Assembly: GCF_007115105.1 (NCBI RefSeq)
Contig: NZ_SULJ01000002.1
Location: 306,190 to 370,189 of the forward strand
DNA: 64,000 nt
Direction of reading: 5' to 3'
DNA from: Clostridium sp. HBUAS56010
GTDB lineage: Bacteria; Bacillota; Clostridia; Lachnospirales; Lachnospiraceae
The notes below the pieces were generated by a model. That model did not search any database and was not told where the DNA came from. It worked only from the letters and a program-made list of their open reading frames with translations. The translations under genes were made by a program, and so were the position numbers. This document shows positions 7,128 to 15,792 of this stretch, piece after piece (the first letter of the stretch is position 1; each line of letters begins with the position of its first letter).

Positions 7128-10100
7128 TTACTGGACGGTTTCTACCGATGATTCTTCATTAACAGTTGCTTTCTTCTCTTTTTTCCGGCTCATAATAGAA
7201 TAAAGAACCGGAAGCACCAAAAGAGACAGGAGTGTGGAGGACGCAAGACCTCCAATATTAACCAACGCCAGCCCCTGCATAATCTCTCCATTTTCTCCCG
7301 CTCCTCTTGCAAGAGGAATCAAGGAAAGAATGGCAATGAGGGCTGTCATAAGAATTGGTCTGAGCCGGGTAAATCCCGCTTCGATTACTGCACTCCGCAC
7401 GTCCATGGTTTCATGGAACTGATTGGCGCAGTCTACATACAAAATACCTGAGTTCAAAACTGTTCCGATTAATACAAGAAATCCCAGCATGGACGTCATA
7501 CTAATGCTGACATTGGTAATAAGCATTAGTCCAAAGGCTCCGATAAAACTAAACGGAATTGTAACCATAACCATAAGAGAGAACACCGGAGACTCAAACT
7601 GAGCTGCCAAAACTACAAATACAAGGAAAATGGCTGTTGCAATTGCAAGAAATAAACCGCCAAGTTCTTCATTCATGGATTCTGCTTCACTGTTCAAACC
7701 TCTGGTAATGGTATCATTTAGATATTTGCTTACCACATGGTCATTCATATCCTTGATCGCTGCCTGTTTCTCCTTTTCCGTCTTTACTTTATCAGTAAAA
7801 GATCCGGTTACAGTAACCTGAAACTGTTTGTTTTTTCTTGTAATTGTCGAAGGGCTGTCTTCATAACCAATGGAGGCAATGTCTGTAATGGATACAGAAC
7901 CTCCGGTAGTACTGGGGATCATAATTCCTTCTACTTTATCAAGGGTATCATAGGAATCATCAGGATATTCTACTTTTACTGTAATCTCCTGTCCATCCTG
8001 ATCAAATTTGGTTGCTTCCACTCCACTGAGCATGCGGTTTAACATACCACCTACAGACACCGGAGCGATTCCTTCTGCCGCTGCTTTAATGGGGTCAACT
8101 TTTACTTTAATAACAGGGGCTGCATTTTCAAGATCGGAATGAACTTTAATCAGTTCTGGACGGCTGGTCAGTTCTGATACAAGCTGATCTGCTGTATGCT
8201 TTAATCCCTCAAGCTGGGGACCTTTTAAAATCACTTCAAAATCATTGCTGCTCTGAGACATGGACATACCAGATGAAGAACGAACACTGATATTGCCATC
8301 CGGAAGCTGCCCCATCTCTTTTTTCCATTTATTCACCACCTGTCTGGTGGAAAGTGATCTGTCTGGTTTTAAATATGCGGTCAGCGTTGCATCGGTTGTA
8401 CTTTCCAGTGACACTGCATCGCCGCCATAGGTAAGTGTATAGGATTCCAAGTCCTTTTCACCAGCGGCAATTGCTTCTACCTTTTGTAAAATCTTATCAA
8501 CCTCTTCTATTTTAAGACCTGGTTTGACTTTGGTTGTAACCGTTATGGTTCCCTGGTCTGTCTCCGGCATCAGCTCCAGCCCCAACTTGCCTGCCAAAAC
8601 AAAGGAAACAACCAGAAGCAGAACCGAAACAAGAATTACCATTGCCTTTCTGTCAAGCAGCTTCCCAATCAGCGTACGATAACCGTGCTGAAGTGCAGTT
8701 ACCACCTTTCCAAGGGGTGAATTATGTTTCTCTAACGGACGGTATCTGGTATAGCAAAGGGGAACGATGGTCATGGAAGAGATCAGGGATGCCATCATAC
8801 AGAATATAATCGTATATCCCAATGGCTTAAAGATCTGCCCTGTCATACCTGCAAGGAATACCAGCGGAATGAATACAACACACTTGGTAATCGTACCGCC
8901 CAGAATGGACTGGAGTACGGTTTTCGTTCCCTGGATTGCGGAACCTTCAAAATCCGTACCGCTCTGTGACCTGAAACAACTTTCCAGCACAACGATGGAG
9001 TCATCTACCATCATTCCCACGCCCAGTACAATTGCACTCATGGTGATCATGTTCATGGAAAATCCCATGACTGACATCAGAATCAGCGCCACCAGAATGG
9101 AAACAGGAATGGAGCTTCCTACAATCAAAGATGCCTTAATATCACCGAAGAACAGGAAGATAATGACCATAGATATAACAACTGCCAGAATCATGGTTTC
9201 CATAACGCTGTAAAGGGAATCTTTGATATTATTACTGGTATCTTCAATAACAACCACATCCAGATTCTTATGATCCTGCTTTAAGGTCTGTATGGTTTTA
9301 TTTACTTCTTTGGATACTTCGATGGCACTGTTTTTCTGCTGCTTATTCACGGATAAGGTAATCGTATCCTTTCCATTATAGCGCCCGATTGCTTCCTGCT
9401 TCTTAACAGTTGACTCAATGTCTGCAATATCCTCTAAGTAAATCGTTTTCCCTTTTCCGGCTACAATCGGAACTTTCTTTAATTGATCTACATTATTAAC
9501 TTCTACCGAAGTGCTGACAGCCAGTTTCCGATTTCCCACTCCTGTGGAGCCAGAAGGATATATAAAGTCAGCCGACTGAATGGACTGGGTGATAGAATCC
9601 ATGGTTAAATGGTACTGATTCAGCTTTTCAGGGCTAATCCGGACTCTGACATACCCTTCCTGCCCGCCGCTGGTGGCAATACTGGCAACCGAACTGATCT
9701 TCTCAAAATCAGGAATAATATCATTCTTTACATAATTATAAAGATTCTCCTGGGTCGGATCGTTTACAGCCAGAGTCATTACCGGTCTGGCATTGATATC
9801 AACCTCCATAATACCTGGTGTTTTTACATCATCAGGAAGCTTTATATTATCAATCTTCTTTTTCAAATCAGAATAGGCTTTATCCATATTGGTGCCGTAT
9901 TCATATTGAAGCATAACGATGGAAACATTCTCTCTGGAAGTAGACTGCACATGCTTAATTCCGGAAAGCGTTCCAACCTCGTCTTCAATTGGTTTTGATA
10001 CCAGATCATTCACATCGTTTGGACTGGCTCCCTGATAAATACTGCTGACAATCAGGATTGGATAGTTCATCTCTGGAATCAACTCTAATTTTGAAGATAA

Positions 10101-10187
10101 GACAGAAGATAAACCAAAAACGATCAGACACAGCACTCCTAAGATTATGGTTATAGGGCGTTTTAAGGCAAGTTTGGTTATTCCCAT
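7128..10187 (-). CDS. RND-family efflux pump permease (AcrB/HAE1 type)
   Basis: 1019 residues, full length. RND permeases export drugs, bile acids or lipophilic compounds using the proton gradient. Features: N-terminal membrane helix, large extracytoplasmic loop (about 40-330), a six-helix block with the proton-relay pair in MMVDDSIVV (about residues 400-408), a second large loop, and a second six-helix block ending LALVNIGGLASSTLLSLLVLP. The start has GGGGG at suitable distance. The stop of the upstream fusion-protein gene is 12 nt away. Substrate is not deducible; neighbouring TetR control suggests an inducing small molecule. Confidence 0.95.
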   Translation of the reverse strand: MGITKLALKRPITIILGVLCLIVFGLSSVLSSKLELIPEMNYPILIVSSIYQGASPNDVNDLVSKPIEDEVGTLSGIKHVQSTSRENVSIVMLQYEYGTNMDKAYSDLKKKIDNIKLPDDVKTPGIMEVDINARPVMTLAVNDPTQENLYNYVKNDIIPDFEKISSVASIATSGGQEGYVRVRISPEKLNQYHLTMDSITQSIQSADFIYPSGSTGVGNRKLAVSTSVEVNNVDQLKKVPIVAGKGKTIYLEDIADIESTVKKQEAIGRYNGKDTITLSVNKQQKNSAIEVSKEVNKTIQTLKQDHKNLDVVVIEDTSNNIKDSLYSVMETMILAVVISMVIIFLFFGDIKASLIVGSSIPVSILVALILMSVMGFSMNMITMSAIVLGVGMMVDDSIVVLESCFRSQSGTDFEGSAIQGTKTVLQSILGGTITKCVVFIPLVFLAGMTGQIFKPLGYTIIFCMMASLISSMTIVPLCYTRYRPLEKHNSPLGKVVTALQHGYRTLIGKLLDRKAMVILVSVLLLVVSFVLAGKLGLELMPETDQGTITVTTKVKPGLKIEEVDKILQKVEAIAAGEKDLESYTLTYGGDAVSLESTTDATLTAYLKPDRSLSTRQVVNKWKKEMGQLPDGNISVRSSSGMSMSQSSNDFEVILKGPQLEGLKHTADQLVSELTSRPELIKVHSDLENAAPVIKVKVDPIKAAAEGIAPVSVGGMLNRMLSGVEATKFDQDGQEITVKVEYPDDSYDTLDKVEGIMIPSTTGGSVSITDIASIGYEDSPSTITRKNKQFQVTVTGSFTDKVKTEKEKQAAIKDMNDHVVSKYLNDTITRGLNSEAESMNEELGGLFLAIATAIFLVFVVLAAQFESPVFSLMVMVTIPFSFIGAFGLMLITNVSISMTSMLGFLVLIGTVLNSGILYVDCANQFHETMDVRSAVIEAGFTRLRPILMTALIAILSLIPLARGAGENGEIMQGLALVNIGGLASSTLLSLLVLPVLYSIMSRKKEKKATVNEESSVETVQ

Positions 10188-10199
10188 ATCTACGCCCCC

Positions 10200-11351
10200 T
10201 TACTGAACTGCTCCGGAAGTCTCTGATGCAGTCTCTTCCGTCTCAGCCTTACTCTCTGGTGTCTCTTTTCCTGCTTCCTGTCCGCTGCTGTCTGCTGCAA
10301 GATTTACAACTGAACCATCATATAATTCACTGGTCCATGTCGCAACCACCTGATCCTGTTCGCTGACTCCTTCTTTCACCTCAGCAAAACTACTGTCTGT
10401 AATGCCTAATGCAACAGGATTCTTCTTGAGTTTTCCATCAATGTATGTATAAACAAAAGGATTGCCGCCTTCATAGTAAATGCTGTCTACCGGTACGGAT
10501 AACACATTATCTGCCTTTTGAGAGACAACAGAAAGCTTCACAGAGGTTCCGGTTGCCAGTGAATTGCCATCTGGAACAGACGCTTTTACTTTAAATAAAC
10601 CGCTGGTCTGATCAATCATGGAGCTGACTTCTGTGATGGCTGCAACATGATCTGTGCCATTTTTCTCAATTTTAATGGTATCCCCTGTCTTTATGCCATT
10701 CACAATTCGTTCAGGGACATAAAAAGTGACTGCTTTTCCGCCTTCTCCTGAGATGACACAAAGATTGGTCTGAGCAGAAACCATGTCATGAACCTTGACA
10801 TTTAAGCTTTCTACCCGTCCTGCAATGGGAGCTGTAACCTGACTGCTTTCCATCTGAATGTTATAAGCGATCTTTGCATTCTCATATTGAAGCTTTGCAA
10901 GCTCTACTTTGTCAACCAGGGACTGATAATCTGCCTCAGCCACATCACCCGCCTGATAGAGAACGGTATAACGGTCCAGATTCTTTCTGGCATCTTCATA
11001 GCTGATCCTTGCTGTCTCAGCAGTGATCCTGGAACTCTCTACCTGTTTGGTATCAATCACACAAAGCAGTTGTCCGGCACTCACCATATCTCCGGTCTGG
11101 ACATTCACGGCTGTGATCTCACCGGAACCAAGAGGTGTTACATAAACAATGCTGTCCGGCTCAATGGTTCCAATCAGGTCGCTGCTCACTTCTATGGTAC
11201 GGTTTTCGGGCTTCACTACGGTTATAACAGGCGGCGCTTCTGCCACAATCTGTTCCTTATCTCCGCCCAGAACCCGAAAGAGAATCAGTCCCGCCACTGC
11301 AACGATCACAACAACGGAACCTGCAATCTTTATGATATTTTTCTTTGTCAT
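10200..11351 (-). CDS. Membrane-fusion (HlyD/AcrA-type) subunit of the RND pump
   Basis: 383 residues. An N-terminal membrane anchor (about 8-27) is followed by the lipoyl-like half-motif (GSGEITAVNVQTGDMVSAGQ), a short helical hairpin (about 95-150), the second half-motif (APIAGRVESLNVKVHDMVS), a beta-barrel and a C-terminal acidic, low-complexity tail rich in Glu, Thr and Ser. It couples the permease to the TolC-like proteins. ATG overlaps the tetR stop as ATGA, which indicates translational coupling. No lipobox is seen, so it is anchored by its helix. Confidence 0.93.
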   Translation of the reverse strand: MTKKNIIKIAGSVVVIVAVAGLILFRVLGGDKEQIVAEAPPVITVVKPENRTIEVSSDLIGTIEPDSIVYVTPLGSGEITAVNVQTGDMVSAGQLLCVIDTKQVESSRITAETARISYEDARKNLDRYTVLYQAGDVAEADYQSLVDKVELAKLQYENAKIAYNIQMESSQVTAPIAGRVESLNVKVHDMVSAQTNLCVISGEGGKAVTFYVPERIVNGIKTGDTIKIEKNGTDHVAAITEVSSMIDQTSGLFKVKASVPDGNSLATGTSVKLSVVSQKADNVLSVPVDSIYYEGGNPFVYTYIDGKLKKNPVALGITDSSFAEVKEGVSEQDQVVATWTSELYDGSVVNLAADSSGQEAGKETPESKAETEETASETSGAVQ

Positions 11352-11995
11352 AGTGCACTCCTTTTATCACATTCTAATTCTACTTCCTGTTTACAAATTC
11401 CACATTGTAGAATATCTAATTTTTTCGCTAAAATTTTCTTAATTTTTTCCTTATCTTCCGGATGGGAATAATACCACTCCAGACCTTTTCCAATTTCAAA
11501 AAATATCATATATAGGATCATTCCAAAGGTCTCTATGGTCTGATCTTTAAAATCAGATTTGTCAATGGAATCATACATTGCCAACAGCAGAGAATACTGC
11601 CTTGGTGAGACACTTGTTGACAGGCCATTTGTCACCCCGTACACCTGTACACTGTCCACAATATTCTTTGCAAGCTGTACAAATTTTTCTTTTGTCTTAA
11701 ATACACTTTCATCCATAAACGACAGCATGGTCTTCCACAGGTTTCCGTGATTCCTTTTTACATTCTCCGCCCACAATTTCTCAAAGTTCTCTGCTGCATC
11801 TTCAAAAATATAGGATAGTACATCATGTTTATCCTCAAAATATGTATAAAAACTGCCCCTTGAGATTCCAGCACTTTTTATAATTTTATTAATAGAAGCT
11901 TTTTCAAATGGGGCACAGATAAATTCCTCCATGGCAGCATCCCGTATGGCCTTCTTTTTTTCATCCGGAAGGTTATAAAATCGTTCCGTAGGCAC
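11348..11995 (-). CDS. TetR/AcrR-family transcriptional regulator of the efflux operon
   Basis: 215 residues from GTG at 11995-11993, served by GAGAGGTGA five nt upstream. A longer frame reaches 12112 but would begin upstream of the predicted transcription start near 12108, so it is rejected. The N-terminal helix-turn-helix (about residues 25-50: ASINKIIKSAGISRGSFYTYF) is typical TetR; the C-terminal helical domain would bind ligand. It is first in the operon and overlaps the fusion-protein gene by 4 nt. The dual palindrome on its own promoter strongly suggests autorepression and control of the whole pump. Confidence 0.92.
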   Translation of the reverse strand: MPTERFYNLPDEKKKAIRDAAMEEFICAPFEKASINKIIKSAGISRGSFYTYFEDKHDVLSYIFEDAAENFEKLWAENVKRNHGNLWKTMLSFMDESVFKTKEKFVQLAKNIVDSVQVYGVTNGLSTSVSPRQYSLLLAMYDSIDKSDFKDQTIETFGMILYMIFFEIGKGLEWYYSHPEDKEKIKKILAKKLDILQCGICKQEVELECDKRSAL

Positions 11996-12094
11996 TATTT
12001 TCACCTCTCTTTCTTTTTCCCCTGGTGCGTATCTAAAAACTGCCTGTTTGAGGATTTGCATTACAGCCCCGATAAAATACCCCAAAAAAACGCA

Positions 12095-12138
12095 AAGGTG
12101 ACAACATGTCATTTATTATAATGACACGTTGTCACCTT
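12095..12138. promoter_or_regulatory. Double operator for the TetR-family regulator
   Basis: Two 13-bp palindromes of form TGACAnnnTGTCA occupy 12099-12111 and 12122-12134, with centres 23 bp apart. Together they form a 44-bp dyad with 19-bp arms (18 of 19 matching) around TATTAT. One palindrome fills the -35/-10 spacer and the other covers the transcription start. This is the expected layout for cooperative repression by a TetR dimer pair. Confidence 0.88.
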
Positions 12139-12143
12139 GTCAA
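12115..12143 (-). promoter_or_regulatory. Consensus sigma-A promoter of the TetR-RND-TolC operon
   Basis: On the minus strand: TTGACA (12143-12138), exactly 17 nt, TATAAT (12120-12115). Transcription should start near 12108. Both elements are perfect consensus, so the promoter would be strong unless repressed. Confidence 0.9.
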
Positions 12144-12180
12144 GAACGGTTATAGTTATTTTAGAATTTTTCTCAATACT

Positions 12181-12372
12181 TTATTTTTCTTTGTCCAGAT
12201 ACTCCTTTAATGCTTCGTCACTGTCCTCAATCCATATATCTTCTTCCTCTCCATTAAGCCCTAAAAAACCGGCAAGAGTCTGGGAAGTTGTGTTTTTATT
12301 CCATTCTTCAATATAATCATCAATCTCTTCGAACTGGATCTCACCAGCCAGATATTTTTCTTTAAATGTCAT
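12181..12372 (-). CDS. Small acidic conserved protein, unknown function
   Basis: 63 residues with AAGGAG 6 nt before ATG. The sequence is very acidic (MTFKEKYLAGEIQFEEIDDYIEEW at the start is helical, then an EEED stretch and DEALKEYL). It lacks membrane or export signals. I do not recognise a named domain. It follows gntR by 15 nt and is probably the third gene of the ispE-gntR transcript. It is real by ribosome site, codon pattern and spacing. Confidence 0.7.
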   Translation of the reverse strand: MTFKEKYLAGEIQFEEIDDYIEEWNKNTTSQTLAGFLGLNGEEEDIWIEDSDEALKEYLDKEK

Positions 12373-12387
12373 GAAAAACTCCTTATC

Positions 12388-13062
12388 CTATTCATTTTCC
12401 TTGATATTTCTTAAAACAGTGATCTCCTGATTATCAATATGTTCTCTCATCGCAAGCTTTGCATCTTCTACCCGGCGGTTTGAAACTGCATCTAATATAT
12501 TGTTATGTTCCAGCAATAAAACCTGACGTTTTTCTTCATCTTTGATGTATTCCAGACGATAGCGGTACATCTGCTCTCTTAAATTATTAATCATCTGGAC
12601 CAGCCTGTCGTTGCAGGTGCTTTTATATATCACATCATGGTAGGCTTCATCTGTCTCCGCAATCTCCATGGCACTTCCACTTAACAGCGCATTCTTAAAC
12701 TCTTCCTGTCTCTTATACAGTTCTTCTACCTCGTCAGGAAGCATACGCTGACACGCCAGCTCAATGGCAAGTTCTTCTAAGGATCTGCGGACCTCTAACA
12801 CATCCCTTAAACTCTTCTCAGAAATCTTCGCAACTTCCGCACCCTTTCTTGGAATCATGAGAACCAGTCCTTCAAGTTCCAGCTTCCGGATCGCTTCCCG
12901 GATAGGAGTCCGGCTCACGCCAAGGCGTTCCGCAAGCTGAATCTCCATCAGACGCTCTCCTGGTGCCAGCTCTCCTTTTAATATTGCCTGTCGCAGGGTG
13001 TTGAAGACCACATCACGAAGCGGCAGATATTCATTCATATCAACCTTTAGATCATTGCTCAT
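12388..13062 (-). CDS. GntR-family transcriptional regulator, FadR/FCD subgroup
   Basis: 224 residues. The winged helix lies at about 10-75 with the signature ERLGVSRTPIREAIRKLELEGL. The C-terminal all-helical FCD domain contains Asp and His residues that usually bind a metal (ETDEAYHD, LEHNN, MREHIDNQ). Such regulators respond to organic acids or sugar acids; the effector is unknown here. Its start overlaps the end of ispE by 11 nt, so translation is coupled. AAGGAGG lies 7 nt upstream. Confidence 0.92.
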   Translation of the reverse strand: MSNDLKVDMNEYLPLRDVVFNTLRQAILKGELAPGERLMEIQLAERLGVSRTPIREAIRKLELEGLVLMIPRKGAEVAKISEKSLRDVLEVRRSLEELAIELACQRMLPDEVEELYKRQEEFKNALLSGSAMEIAETDEAYHDVIYKSTCNDRLVQMINNLREQMYRYRLEYIKDEEKRQVLLLEHNNILDAVSNRRVEDAKLAMREHIDNQEITVLRNIKENE

Positions 13063-13957
13063 TAGTAACCTCCTTGGTGTTGTAAAAATTAGTTAAGTAT
13101 ACTTGCTTTGCCAGATTCTGGCTCTCACCGTAACGCAGTTCCTCATAGGCGTTTTCCGCTGCTTTTGGATTAACAAAAATACCAAAAACAGTAGGTCCGC
13201 TTCCGCTCATCAATGCGTTCACCGCTCCCAATTCCTTCATTCGGTCCTTGATCTGTGCAATGACTGGATATTCAGGAATCGTAACTGTCTCAAGAACATT
13301 CCCCAGGCGCCTTGCCACCTGATGGATGCTGTGGCTCTTAATTGCCCCAATCATTCCATCAATATCGGGATGATCTTCTGGTCTTAATCCTGCCGCGTCA
13401 AGATGTTCATAAACAAACTTCGTAGACACACTTACCGCCGGCTTTGCAATCAGCACCTGACACTGGGGCATATCAGGAAGAGGCGTCAGAATCTCTCCGA
13501 TTCCCTCGGACAGAACCGTTCCCCTCATCACACAGTACGGAACATCCGCACCAATCTTTAAGCCCCGTTCCATCAGTTCCTCTCTTGTAAGACCAAGCTG
13601 AAACATCTTATTAACTCCGAACAAAACGGCTGCTGCATCACTGCTTCCTCCTGCCATTCCGGCAGAAACAGGGATGAACTTTTTTAAATGAATCCGTATG
13701 CCATGGGCAACATGGAATTCATCCATGAGCAGCCGTGCTGCCTTATACACCAGATTGTTCTCATTTACAGGCAGATAATATAGATTCGTTACGATCTCAA
13801 TCCCCGGTGTCTCCTTCAGGTATATATCGATCTTATCATAAAGGCCCACAGTCTGCATGATCATGCGCACATCGTGGTATCCGTCTTCCCGTTTTCCCAA
13901 AACATCAAGCCCCAGATTAATTTTCCCATATGCTTTTAATCCCAGATGTCTTATCAT
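13052..13957 (-). CDS. ispE: 4-diphosphocytidyl-2-C-methyl-D-erythritol kinase
   Basis: 301 residues from ATG at 13957; an upstream TTG at 13963 is too close to the GAGGG ribosome site. The enzyme phosphorylates CDP-methylerythritol in the non-mevalonate isoprenoid pathway. GHMP-kinase features are AYGKINLGLDV near the N terminus with the catalytic lysine, the glycine-rich ATP loop VSAGMAGGSSDAA (about 95-107) and the C-terminal GSGPTVFGIF. It starts the ispE-gntR-small-protein transcript. Confidence 0.95.
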   Translation of the reverse strand: MIRHLGLKAYGKINLGLDVLGKREDGYHDVRMIMQTVGLYDKIDIYLKETPGIEIVTNLYYLPVNENNLVYKAARLLMDEFHVAHGIRIHLKKFIPVSAGMAGGSSDAAAVLFGVNKMFQLGLTREELMERGLKIGADVPYCVMRGTVLSEGIGEILTPLPDMPQCQVLIAKPAVSVSTKFVYEHLDAAGLRPEDHPDIDGMIGAIKSHSIHQVARRLGNVLETVTIPEYPVIAQIKDRMKELGAVNALMSGSGPTVFGIFVNPKAAENAYEELRYGESQNLAKQVYLTNFYNTKEVTNEQ

Positions 13958-14072
13958 AGGCAAACAGCCCTCACTTTTTGTAAATAAAATTGTATTTTTT
14001 CATTTTTTTGTATACAGTATTTATTATATACTCAATCATATAAAAATACAAGCGTTATTCTTTTAACGCGAA

Positions 14073-14099
14073 AACTCCGGCAATCGTTATGCCGGAGTT
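14073..14099. terminator. Terminator after the alarmone synthetase gene
   Basis: AACTCCGGC (14073-14081) pairs with GCCGGAGTT (14091-14099). On the minus strand the stem is followed by TTTTCGCG, a short U-tract. It ends the gene whose stop codon at 14100-14098 touches the stem. Confidence 0.7.
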
Positions 14100-14676
14100 A
14101 TAATAACGCTTCCATTCCCTCTTCCATGTCTCGTAGAGTTTCTGCATATGCCTTAAATGCTTCCCTGGCACCGTTGTCCTGTTTTCCTTTGTAACAGATC
14201 CGATGCTCCATACTCGCCCACAAATCCATGGACATGGTTCTTAACTGAATTTCAACCGGATAGTATTCCATCCCGTCTGTATGGTAGACGGGAACACCAA
14301 ACACAATGTGATAGCTCCGGTATCCGTTGGACTTCGGTGCAGCAATATAGTCGCACTCTTTTATGATTACAATATCCGTCTGCTTTTTTAACAGGCTGAC
14401 GATGGCATAAATATCTCTGACAAAAAAACAAATAACCCGGATTCCTGCAATATCCGTCAAATAGTTCCTGGCAGAATCCGTACTGACTTCATATCCATTA
14501 TGAAGAAGTTTGTTCTCAATACTCTCCTTCTGTTTGATCCTGTGCTGAATATGATGAATCGGATAATTCTGATTCTTTCTCCTGTAATCCTGATTCAGTA
14601 CGTCCACTCTGACACGAATATTCTTAAGGGCATCCTCGTAAGGCTGAACAAAGCAGAGATACTCTTCTTCGGTCAT
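14098..14676 (-). CDS. Small alarmone synthetase, RelQ-like GTP pyrophosphokinase
   Basis: 192 residues from ATG at 14676, which has GGGAGGTGGAAT directly upstream. A longer frame to 14865 has no ribosome site there and would overlap the DUF624 gene. The protein has only the synthetase domain: DIAGIRVICFF (about 75-85), the substrate loop KSNGYRSYHIVF (about 108-120) and EIQLRTMSMDLWASMEHR (about 137-155). There is no hydrolase, TGS or ACT domain, which defines small alarmone synthetases that make (p)ppGpp from GTP or GDP and ATP. It would raise alarmone levels under envelope or nutrient stress by analogy with RelQ. Confidence 0.9.
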   Translation of the reverse strand: MTEEEYLCFVQPYEDALKNIRVRVDVLNQDYRRKNQNYPIHHIQHRIKQKESIENKLLHNGYEVSTDSARNYLTDIAGIRVICFFVRDIYAIVSLLKKQTDIVIIKECDYIAAPKSNGYRSYHIVFGVPVYHTDGMEYYPVEIQLRTMSMDLWASMEHRICYKGKQDNGAREAFKAYAETLRDMEEGMEALL

Positions 14677-14833
14677 ATTCCACCTCCCTGGCAATTCATC
14701 ATGGAACATAAGTATAACCTTTTTTTGTGTCCATAGCGTGTCCAAAGTATGAATTAAACCCATGGAAGTGCAGCAAAAAAACGCTGTCCGTATCATGCCA
14801 TGGCACAAATACTCAACAGCGTTCTCAAAGGAC

Positions 14834-15622
14834 TTAGTTCTGTTTCTCCGGCATGTCCTCGTCACCGTCTTCTTCTATGGAAGAATTCTTATCTGCCAGA
14901 GAGTTCTCATCTCCTTTTGCCATAAGAATGCTGCTTATGGGTTCTTCCCCATCTCCAAAAAGAGGACGCAGCTCGTCATCCGTCTGTTTGGTCTTTGGCA
15001 TGTACAATTCAAAGACCGGAGCCAGAATGTAAGAATTTATAAATGCAAGAAGCGGGAATCCAAATAACATAAAGATCATAAGGATGGGCGGGATCATAAA
15101 GTAAAATCCGGCAGCCAGCAATGCGCCGTTAATCGCGATCATGCCAATGGTCCGGAATAAATGCCGGATTGACATAAAGAACGCATTGAAAATTGTACGT
15201 TTTACACCATTATAAAATCTGGACTGCAATGGGAATATATACATAAAAATAGCTGTATATACAATCAGCAGGGCCAGAAATACGGTAAGCATCACCGTCT
15301 TTACTGTTCCATTCCCAACATAAATTCTGGCAAAGAAATACAGATCCACTCCAAGAATGGCTCCTGCCACCAAAAGGAGCAGCCAGATCACCGTTGCCTG
15401 CTTAAAGTTCTCTTTAAAGGATTTAAAGAAGGACTTTATGGTGTAACCGTCATCATCTCTTGCAAGCTTTAATGTCACATAATAGACGGCTGTGGTAGAG
15501 GCTCCTATGGTAAAGATCGGAATACTGCATATCACCCACAGAATATTTAAAAGTATCAAGTCTCCGAATTTGCCGATAAAGCGCCACACCGGATTATCAT
15601 AATTAAAAAAACCAGATAACAT
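14834..15622 (-). CDS. DUF624 (YesL-type) membrane protein
   Basis: 262 residues. The N-terminal signature NPVWRFIGKFGDLILLNILWVICSIPI... is typical of DUF624/YesL, with about five membrane helices between residues 18 and 205 and a charged C-terminal tail of about 55 residues rich in Asp and Glu. YesL-type genes often neighbour carbohydrate transporters, but none is here, so the role is unknown. AAGGGGAATGACAT precedes ATG. Confidence 0.88.
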   Translation of the reverse strand: MLSGFFNYDNPVWRFIGKFGDLILLNILWVICSIPIFTIGASTTAVYYVTLKLARDDDGYTIKSFFKSFKENFKQATVIWLLLLVAGAILGVDLYFFARIYVGNGTVKTVMLTVFLALLIVYTAIFMYIFPLQSRFYNGVKRTIFNAFFMSIRHLFRTIGMIAINGALLAAGFYFMIPPILMIFMLFGFPLLAFINSYILAPVFELYMPKTKQTDDELRPLFGDGEEPISSILMAKGDENSLADKNSSIEEDGDEDMPEKQN

Positions 15623-15746
15623 ATGTCATTCCCCTTCTCTTATAGCGTCAAAGATATTATAGCGGATTTACTAATAAAAAGCAAACCTTCTCGTTTATTT
15701 CATGAAAAATTTATATTTATTTTTTCTCTATTTTTCTTTTCTGTGT

Positions 15747-15752
15747 TATAAT
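15747..15752 (+). promoter_or_regulatory. -10 element upstream of the exported protein at 15793
   Basis: TATAAT at 15747-15752, preceded by TGTGT that may act as an extended -10. The -35 region is a T-rich tract without a clear hexamer. The start codon is about 40 nt downstream. Confidence 0.45.
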
Positions 15753-15792
15753 CAGAAAAGAATCTGGAATAAAAAAGAAAGAGGAGCAGATA

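Noticed and set aside
8767-9213. 148-codon plus-strand open frame inside the RND gene
   Set aside because: Antisense shadow with no ribosome site or recognisable domain; the minus-strand frame is clearly coding.
10887-11471. 194-codon plus-strand open frame over the fusion protein
   Set aside because: Antisense shadow; rich in His, Cys and Ser as expected for reversed coding sequence.
11348-12112. Longer TetR frame starting at 12112
   Set aside because: The start would lie upstream of the predicted transcription start near 12108 and inside the operator, and GTG at 11995 has a proper ribosome site.
14677-14865. N-terminal extension of the alarmone synthetase
   Set aside because: No ribosome site at 14865, overlap with the DUF624 gene, and a strong GGGAGGTGG site before 14676.
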